64,000 nucleotides of DNA from Actinomadura sp. 7K507 (lineage in GTDB: Bacteria > Actinomycetota > Actinomycetes > Streptosporangiales > Streptosporangiaceae). How positions within the stretch are numbered: position 1 is the stretch's first letter; every line of letters begins with the position of its first letter. Of this stretch, positions 59,236-64,000 are shown piece after piece. A program made the position numbers and the translations under genes. The notes beneath the pieces are model-generated. The model saw only the letters and a program-made list of their open reading frames with translations, did not search any database and was not told the DNA's origin. The stretch spans positions 1-64,000 of the forward strand of contig NZ_SMKK01000014.1 in the NCBI RefSeq assembly GCF_004348425.1. The letters run 5' to 3'.

Positions 59236-60045
59236 ATGGCTGACGTGCGTGTCGAGGTGGCGGGCACCACCACCACGATCTGGATGGACCGCCCCGACCG
59301 GCGCAACGCCGTGGACGGCCCGATGGCCGCCGAGCTGCGCGAGGCCTTCGAGGCGTTCGAAGCCGACCCCGGGCAGCGCGTGGCGGTCCTCGCCGGGGCC
59401 GGGGGGACGTTCTGCGCCGGAGCCGACCTGAGCGCGGTCGGGGACCCGGACCGCCGCCACGAACTCGACCCCGAAGGCGGCGGAAGCGGCCCGATGGGCC
59501 CGAGCCGGATGCGGCTCGGCAAGCCGCTCATCGCCGCCGTCAGCGGGTACGCCGTGGCGGGCGGGCTGGAGCTGGCCCTGCTCGCCGACATGAGGATCAT
59601 GGAGCGCGACGCGGTGTTCGGCGTCTTCTGCCGCCGCTGGGGCGTGCCGCTCATCGACGGCGGCACCGTCCGGCTGCCGCAGGTCGTCGGCCTGGGCCGG
59701 GCGATGGACCTGATCCTCACCGGACGGCCGGTCGAGGCCGGCGAGGCGCTCGCCATGGGCCTGGCCAACCGCGTCGTCGACCCCGGGGAGGCGGTCGGCG
59801 CGGCCCGCGAGCTGGCCGCCCAGATCGCGGACTTCCCGTTCGAGTGCGTGCTGACCGACCGCGCCTCGACCTACGCCGGCCTGGACCTGCCCACGGCCGA
59901 GGCGCTGCGCGCCGAAGGGGCCGCGGGCGCCCCCATCGTGGTGCGCGAGGGCGTGGACGGCGCCGCCCGCTTCGTCGCCGGCGAGGGCCGGCACGGACGT
60001 TTCACCGGCACGGACGTTTCACCCCGAGAGGAGACCACCCCATGA
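59236..60045 (+). CDS. Enoyl-CoA hydratase/isomerase family protein (crotonase)
   Basis: 269 residues. VAVLAGAGGTFCAGADLSAV and KPLIAAVSGYAVAGGLELAL form the oxyanion hole; the usual glutamates of hydratases are only partly evident (CRRWGVPLIDGGTVRLPQVV), so it may be a hydratase, isomerase or thioesterase-like member. It acts on a CoA ester, probably one made by the following ligase. GGAGG precedes the ATG at 59236. A 17-nt tandem duplication at 59990-60023 sets the present C-terminus. Confidence 0.9.
   Translation: MADVRVEVAGTTTTIWMDRPDRRNAVDGPMAAELREAFEAFEADPGQRVAVLAGAGGTFCAGADLSAVGDPDRRHELDPEGGGSGPMGPSRMRLGKPLIAAVSGYAVAGGLELALLADMRIMERDAVFGVFCRRWGVPLIDGGTVRLPQVVGLGRAMDLILTGRPVEAGEALAMGLANRVVDPGEAVGAARELAAQIADFPFECVLTDRASTYAGLDLPTAEALRAEGAAGAPIVVREGVDGAARFVAGEGRHGRFTGTDVSPREETTP
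59990..60023 (+). repeat. 17-nt tandem duplication at the crotonase-ligase junction
   Basis: GGCACGGACGTTTCACC occurs twice in a row (59990-60006, 60007-60023). With one copy removed, the crotonase frame would run without a stop into the ligase ATG at 60042. Confidence 0.85.
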
Positions 60046-61577
60046 GCCCCACCACCCGTGAGCTGATCGTCCGCGGAGCGCGCCAGCACACCGGCCGGGT
60101 CGCCGTCCTGTTCGGCGACCAGGAGATGACGTTCGGCGAGGTCGACGAGCTCAGCAACCGGTTCGCGCACGCGCTGGCGCGGGAGGGCGCCGGCCACCAC
60201 GGGCGCGTCGGTCTCCTGGTCAACAACAGCCTGCTCAGCGTGCCGCTCGACTTCGCCTGCGTGAAGGGCGGCGTCAACCGCGTCCCGCTCAACTCGCGGC
60301 TGTCGGTCGCCGAGCACGTCACGATGCTCACCGACACCCGGTGCGAACTCGTGGTGTTCGGCGCCGACCTGGCCGACCGCGCCCGCGAGCTGGCCGCCGC
60401 CATGCCAGGGGTGACGTTCCTGGGCCTGGAGACCGGCCTGGACGGCGAACCGTCCCTCATGGAGCGGGCGAAGAGCGTGCCCCCGACGCTGCCCGAGGTC
60501 GAGGTCGGCTCCGACGACGTGATCCTCACCCTGTTCACGTCCGGCACGACCGGCACCTTGAAGGCGGCCCAGCACACGCAGGCGTCCTACGCGGGGATCT
60601 GCCGGAACGTCCTGCTCAACCTCTTCCCGGCCACGGACGAGGACGTCATGCTGCACGCGGCGAGCCTCATCCACGCCAGCGGGGTGTTCGTGCTGCCGCT
60701 GTGGCTGCGCGGCGGCCGGACCGTCATCCTGCCCGGCTTCGCGCCGGAGCCGTTCCTGAAGGCGATCACCCGCTACGGGGCCACGGCGGTCAACCTGGTG
60801 CCGACCATGATCCAGATGCTGGTCGAGAACCCGGACTTCGAGACCGCCGACGTCTCCACGCTGCGCCGGATCATCTACGGCGCCTCGCCCATGCCGCGTC
60901 CGGTGATCGAGCGCGCCATGCGCGTGTGGGGCCGGGAGCGCTTCTGGCAGTACTACGGGCAGACCGAGATCCCGCTGTGCATCGCGGTGCTGCGGCCCGA
61001 GGACCACACCGGCGACCGGCTCGCCGCCTGCGGGCAGCTCGTGGCCGAGATCGACCTGCGGCTGCTGGGCGAGGACGGCCGCGAGGTCCCGTCCGGCGAG
61101 CCGGGCGAGATCGTCGTGCGGGGTCCGTCGGCCGCCGCGGGGTACTTCGACGCCCCGGAGCTGACCGCGGACACCTTCCGCGACGGCTGGGTCCACACCC
61201 GCGACGTCGGCGTCCTGGACGGCGACGGCTTCCTGTTCCTCAAGGACAGGACGTCCGACATGATCATCAGCGGCGGGTACAACGTCTACCCGCGCGAGGT
61301 CGAGGACGTCCTGCTGGAGCACCCGGCGGTGCGCGAGGCCGCGGTCGTCGGCACGCCCGACGAGCGCTGGGTGGAGGCGGTCACCGCCGTCGTCGTCCTC
61401 GCCGAGGGGGCCGTGCCGGACGACGGGCTCCGCGAGGTGCTGGTCGCGCACGTGACCGGGAAGGTGGCGTCCTACAAGAAGCCGCGCAAGATCGTCTTCA
61501 GCGACGCGATCCCCAAGACCGCGGTCGGCAAGCTCGACCGCAAGAGCCTGCGCGCCCGGTTCAGCGGCGGGGAGTGA
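60042..61577 (+). CDS. Acyl-CoA synthetase (AMP-dependent ligase)
   Basis: 511 residues. ATP loop ILTLFTSGTTGTLKAAQHTQ (the usual PKG is LKA here, a mild deviation), FWQYYGQTEIPLCIAVLRPE, GWVHTRDVGVLDGDGFLFLK, DRTSDMIISGGYNVYPREVE and the catalytic lysine in PKTAVGKLDRKSL. It probably forms a CoA ester for the crotonase, to which it is coupled by an ATGA overlap. PaaX-type control suggests an aromatic or short acid. Confidence 0.92.
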   Translation: MSPTTRELIVRGARQHTGRVAVLFGDQEMTFGEVDELSNRFAHALAREGAGHHGRVGLLVNNSLLSVPLDFACVKGGVNRVPLNSRLSVAEHVTMLTDTRCELVVFGADLADRARELAAAMPGVTFLGLETGLDGEPSLMERAKSVPPTLPEVEVGSDDVILTLFTSGTTGTLKAAQHTQASYAGICRNVLLNLFPATDEDVMLHAASLIHASGVFVLPLWLRGGRTVILPGFAPEPFLKAITRYGATAVNLVPTMIQMLVENPDFETADVSTLRRIIYGASPMPRPVIERAMRVWGRERFWQYYGQTEIPLCIAVLRPEDHTGDRLAACGQLVAEIDLRLLGEDGREVPSGEPGEIVVRGPSAAAGYFDAPELTADTFRDGWVHTRDVGVLDGDGFLFLKDRTSDMIISGGYNVYPREVEDVLLEHPAVREAAVVGTPDERWVEAVTAVVVLAEGAVPDDGLREVLVAHVTGKVASYKKPRKIVFSDAIPKTAVGKLDRKSLRARFSGGE

Positions 61578-61613
61578 CCGCACTCGGGGACCCACCCACC
61601 GGGCCGCCCTTAA

Positions 61614-61643
61614 CTTGAATGATTCAAGATAAGGGGCTAGAGT
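61614..61643 (+). promoter_or_regulatory. Promoter and Fur/CatR-like operator of the small catalase gene
   Basis: The palindrome CTTGAAT-G-ATTCAAG is at 61614-61628. It overlaps a -35 hexamer TTGAAT (61615-61620), with TAGAGT at 61638-61643 after 17 nt. FurA/CatR-type peroxide repressors of actinomycetes bind sites of this kind before catalase genes. Confidence 0.7.
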
Positions 61644-61675
61644 GCTGGTCAACGACTCATACGGAGGGGCGAGCT

Positions 61676-63139
61676 TTGCCTGAGAACAACCAGAAACCAC
61701 TGACCACGGTCGCCGGCGCGCCGGTTCCGGACAACCAGAACTCCGTGACCGCGGGTCCCCGTGGTCCGATGCTCCTGCAGGACGTGTGGTTCCTGGAAAA
61801 GCTCGCCCACTTCGACCGTGAGGTCATCCCCGAGCGCCGGATGCACGCGAAGGGGTCGGGCGCGTTCGGCACCTTCACGGTGACCAACGACATCACCCGG
61901 TACACCAACGCCAAGATCTTCTCTGAGGTCGGCAAGAAGACCGAGATGTTCGCCCGGTTCTCCACCGTGGCCGGCGAGCGCGGCGCGGCCGACGCCGAGC
62001 GCGACATCCGCGGCTTCGCGCTGAAGTTCTACACCGACGAGGGCAACTGGGACCTCGTCGGCAACAACACCCCGGTGTTCTTCTTCCGCGACCCGCTGAA
62101 GTTCCCCGACCTCAACCACGCCGTGAAGCGCGACCCGCGCACCAACATGCGCGACGCCGAGAACAACTGGGACTTCTGGACCAACCTCCCCGAGGCGCTG
62201 CACCAGGTCACGATCGTGATGTCGGACCGCGGCATCCCCGCGTCGCTCCGCCACATGCACGGCTTCGGCTCGCACACCTACAGCTTCGTCAACGCCGAGG
62301 GCGAGCGGTTCTGGGTGAAGTTCCACCACCGCACCCAGCAGGGCATCAAGAACCTCACCGACGCCGAGGCCGAGGCGCTCATCGGCAAGGACCGCGAGTC
62401 GCACCAGCGCGACCTCTTCGACTCGATCGAGAACGGCGACTTCCCCAAGTGGAAGCTGTGCGTCCAGGTCATGCCGGAGGCCGACGCCGACAACTACCGG
62501 TTCCACCCCTTCGACCTCACCAAGGTCTGGTCGAAGAAGGACTACCCGCTGATCGAGGTCGGCGAGTGGGAGCTGAACCGCAACCCCGACAACTACTTCG
62601 CGGACGTGGAGCAGGCCGCCTTCACCCCCGCCAACGTGGTCCCGGGCATCGGCTTCTCGCCCGACAAGATGCTGCAGGGCCGGCTGTTCTCCTACGGTGA
62701 CGCCCAGCGGTACCGCCTGGGCGTGAACCACCACCAGATCCCGGTCAACCAGCCGAGGAACCCGGTGAACTCCTACCACCGCGACGGCGCCATGCGCGTC
62801 GACGGCAACCAGGGCGCCACCCCGGGCATCGAGCCGAACTCCTACGGCCGCTGGCCGGAGCAGCCCGCCTACCGCGAGCCGAGCCAGGCCGTGGGCGCCG
62901 TCGCCGACCGGTTCAACTTCCGCGAGGACGACGACAACTACTTCGAGCAGCCCGGCAACCTGTTCCGGAACATGAGCCCCGAGCAGCAGCAGGTGCTCTT
63001 CGAGAACACCGCCCGTGCGATCGACGGCGCCTCGCAGGCCACCGTCGAGCGGCACATCGCCAACTGCACCCAGGCCGACCCCGCCTACGGCGAGGGCGTC
63101 CGCAAGGCGATCGAGGCGCTGGCGGCCGGCAACCTCTGA
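61676..63139 (+). CDS. katA: Small-subunit catalase (KatA type)
   Basis: 487 residues. His57 ([12 protein letters not shown]), Asn131 ([12 protein letters not shown]) and Tyr340 ([15 protein letters not shown]) form the haem site, and [20 protein letters not shown] is a core motif. It is the usual monofunctional clade-3 catalase length. The start is a TTG at 61676 (LPENNQKPL), with GGAGGGG seven nt upstream; an ATG at 61619 lies inside the operator region. Likely peroxide-inducible. An ankyrin gene follows after a strong hairpin. Confidence 0.95.
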   Translation: MPENNQKPLTTVAGAPVPDNQNSVTAGPRGPMLLQDVWFLEKLAHFDREVIPERRMHAKGSGAFGTFTVTNDITRYTNAKIFSEVGKKTEMFARFSTVAGERGAADAERDIRGFALKFYTDEGNWDLVGNNTPVFFFRDPLKFPDLNHAVKRDPRTNMRDAENNWDFWTNLPEALHQVTIVMSDRGIPASLRHMHGFGSHTYSFVNAEGERFWVKFHHRTQQGIKNLTDAEAEALIGKDRESHQRDLFDSIENGDFPKWKLCVQVMPEADADNYRFHPFDLTKVWSKKDYPLIEVGEWELNRNPDNYFADVEQAAFTPANVVPGIGFSPDKMLQGRLFSYGDAQRYRLGVNHHQIPVNQPRNPVNSYHRDGAMRVDGNQGATPGIEPNSYGRWPEQPAYREPSQAVGAVADRFNFREDDDNYFEQPGNLFRNMSPEQQQVLFENTARAIDGASQATVERHIANCTQADPAYGEGVRKAIEALAAGNL

Positions 63140-63157
63140 GCCTCCCGCGCCAACCCG

Positions 63158-63197
63158 GACCCGGCGTGGTGCACGGTCACGTGCACCACGCCGGGTC
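63158..63197 (+). terminator. Hairpin between catalase and ankyrin genes
   Basis: Perfect 17-bp stem: GACCCGGCGTGGTGCAC (63158-63174), 6-nt loop, GTGCACCACGCCGGGTC (63181-63197). It lies 19 nt past the catalase stop and 44 nt before the ankyrin start, so read-through would set the ankyrin level. Confidence 0.8.
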
Positions 63198-63240
63198 TTC
63201 GGCCGGTATCCCGCAGACGTCGACCAGGAAAGACGTACTC

Positions 63241-63627
63241 ATGAGCGACGCTGGACTGACTCCCGAGCAGACAGAGCGCGTCGTGGCGATCGCCGCGGAC
63301 CTCGCACGGGACGGCGACACCGGGCAACTGGCCGAGTTCCTCGACCACGGCCTCCCGGTCGACGTGGCCGACCGGAACGCGAACACGCTGCTCATGCTCG
63401 CGGCCTACCACGGGCACGCCGGGACGGTGCGCGCACTGCTCGACCGGGGGGCGAACCCGGATCTGCGCAACGCACGCGACCAGGCTCCCATCGCCGGTGC
63501 CCTGTTCAAGGGCGCGGACGACGTCGTGGTCATGCTCCGCGAGGCGGGCGCGGACCTCGACGCGGGCACGCCGAGCGCACGGGACACCGCGGCCATGTTC
63601 GGCCGGGAGCATCTGCTGACCGGCTGA
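63241..63627 (+). CDS. Ankyrin-repeat protein, catalase partner (AnkB-like)
   Basis: 128 residues with about three ankyrin repeats: LAEFLDHGLPVDVADRNANT, LLMLAAYHGHAGTVRALLDR, GANPDLRNARDQAPIAGALF, then REAGADLDAG. In Pseudomonas an ankyrin protein downstream of a catalase supports its activity in the cell. The same order is seen here. ATG at 63241 with AGGA upstream. Cytoplasmic, no signal. Confidence 0.85.
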   Translation: MSDAGLTPEQTERVVAIAADLARDGDTGQLAEFLDHGLPVDVADRNANTLLMLAAYHGHAGTVRALLDRGANPDLRNARDQAPIAGALFKGADDVVVMLREAGADLDAGTPSARDTAAMFGREHLLTG

Positions 63628-63654
63628 ACCGCGGGTCCCGCGCACCCTCGCCGG

Positions 63655-64000
63655 TCAGCGGACGGCGGCCGCGGACCCGGTCAGGCGCCAGCCGTGCGCG
63701 CGGTCGCGCTCCCGCCAGTAGTGGGCGTATCGGCCGTCGAGGGCGAGCAGCTCCTCGTGGACGCCCTCTTCCACGGCGCGTCCCTGGTCGAGGACGACGA
63801 TGTGGTCGGCCCCGCGCAGCGTGTGCAGCCGGTGCGCGATCACCAGGACGGTGCGCTCCCGCGACAGGGCCGCCATCGCCTGCTGCAAGGCGTGCTCGTT
63901 CTCCGCGTCCAGCGCGGCGGTCGCCTCGTCGAACAGCACGATCGGGGTGTCCTTCAGCAGGGCCCGCGCGATCGAGATGCGCTGCCGCTCACCGCCGGAC
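63655..64000 (-). CDS. ABC transporter, fused permease/ATPase, C-terminal part
   Basis: Partial gene, start beyond the window. Visible are the signature [15 protein letters not shown] at the edge, Walker [17 protein letters not shown], and the H-loop [20 protein letters not shown]. The D-loop and spacing are those of MsbA/CydC-type exporters with a membrane half in front. ERTVLV and [20 protein letters not shown] close the ATPase. A short Gly/Ala tail ends at 63655. Confidence 0.92.
   Translation of the reverse strand, partial: SGGERQRISIARALLKDTPIVLFDEATAALDAENEHALQQAMAALSRERTVLVIAHRLHTLRGADHIVVLDQGRAVEEGVHEELLALDGRYAHYWRERDRAHGWRLTGSAAAVR

Noticed and set aside
61649-63055. Minus-strand open frame of 468 codons
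   Set aside because: Shadow of the small catalase gene.

Overview
The window is GC-rich, with the codon use and gene families of a filamentous actinomycete, most likely Streptosporangiales (Actinomadura-like). Supporting signs are an XRE/DUF397 regulator pair, a SpoIIAB-type anti-sigma ATPase, an NDMA-type alcohol dehydrogenase, a fused glycine betaine methyltransferase, GTG and TTG starts, and many ATGA or GTGA stop-start overlaps. Genus is inference. It reads as chromosome with accessory patches, not as phage or plasmid.

Layout. 1-8.4 kb: end of an AraC regulator, a HEAT-repeat protein, small regulators, a RibD-like reductase, two hypotheticals and an acyl-CoA ligase (minus). 8.4-12.9 kb: a five-gene branched-chain-type ABC importer operon ending in a GntR regulator, with a readable sigma-70 promoter at 8422-8450. 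12.8-14.2 kb: a tnpB-only IS element. 14.3-19.8 kb: GH3 glycosidase, a decayed epimerase gene, a Clp ATPase and a phosphatase. 19.9-21.5 kb: an oxidoreductase beside remnants of three unrelated genes. 21.5-26.2 kb: an accessory cassette (NUDIX, TPR regulator, unknown protein, radical SAM/SPASM protein, kinase-like protein) flanked by near-identical 20-nt direct repeats. 26.2-31.4 kb: GMC oxidoreductase, a DUF318/TIGR03943 membrane pair and an acyl-CoA ligase. 31.5-34.3 kb: a three-gene operon (SRPBCC, 11-residue-repeat protein, small acidic protein) resembling accessory genes of Streptomyces gas vesicle clusters, then a cold-shock protein. 34.4-39.5 kb: GAF and STAS proteins, a two-component system and the divergent ABC exporter it probably controls. 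39.5-47.2 kb: betaine synthase with an apparent ATT start, divergent from a peptide/nickel-type ABC importer operon that has a Nur-like operator and ends in a methyltransferase. 47.2-52.5 kb: SUKH-like and beta-propeller-like proteins, alcohol dehydrogenase and a large catalase. 52.8-58.4 kb: surface glycan or glycolipid genes led by a UDP-sulfoquinovose-synthase-like enzyme. 58.4-61.6 kb: PaaX-type regulator divergent from crotonase and acyl-CoA ligase. 61.6-64 kb: a second catalase with a Fur/CatR-like operator, an ankyrin partner, and the end of an ABC transporter.

How the genes work together. Three CoA ligases, the liv-type importer, the crotonase and two regulators (GntR, PaaX) suggest carboxylate uptake and catabolism. 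The catalases, betaine synthase and alcohol dehydrogenase point to oxidative and osmotic stress responses. Remnants are numerous: a ligase tail, an epimerase tail with a frameshift, Gfo/Idh, PPDK and ABC pieces, and a duplicated gene tail with its terminator. They mark sites of past rearrangement. The least explained unit is the 21.7-26.1 kb radical SAM cassette.
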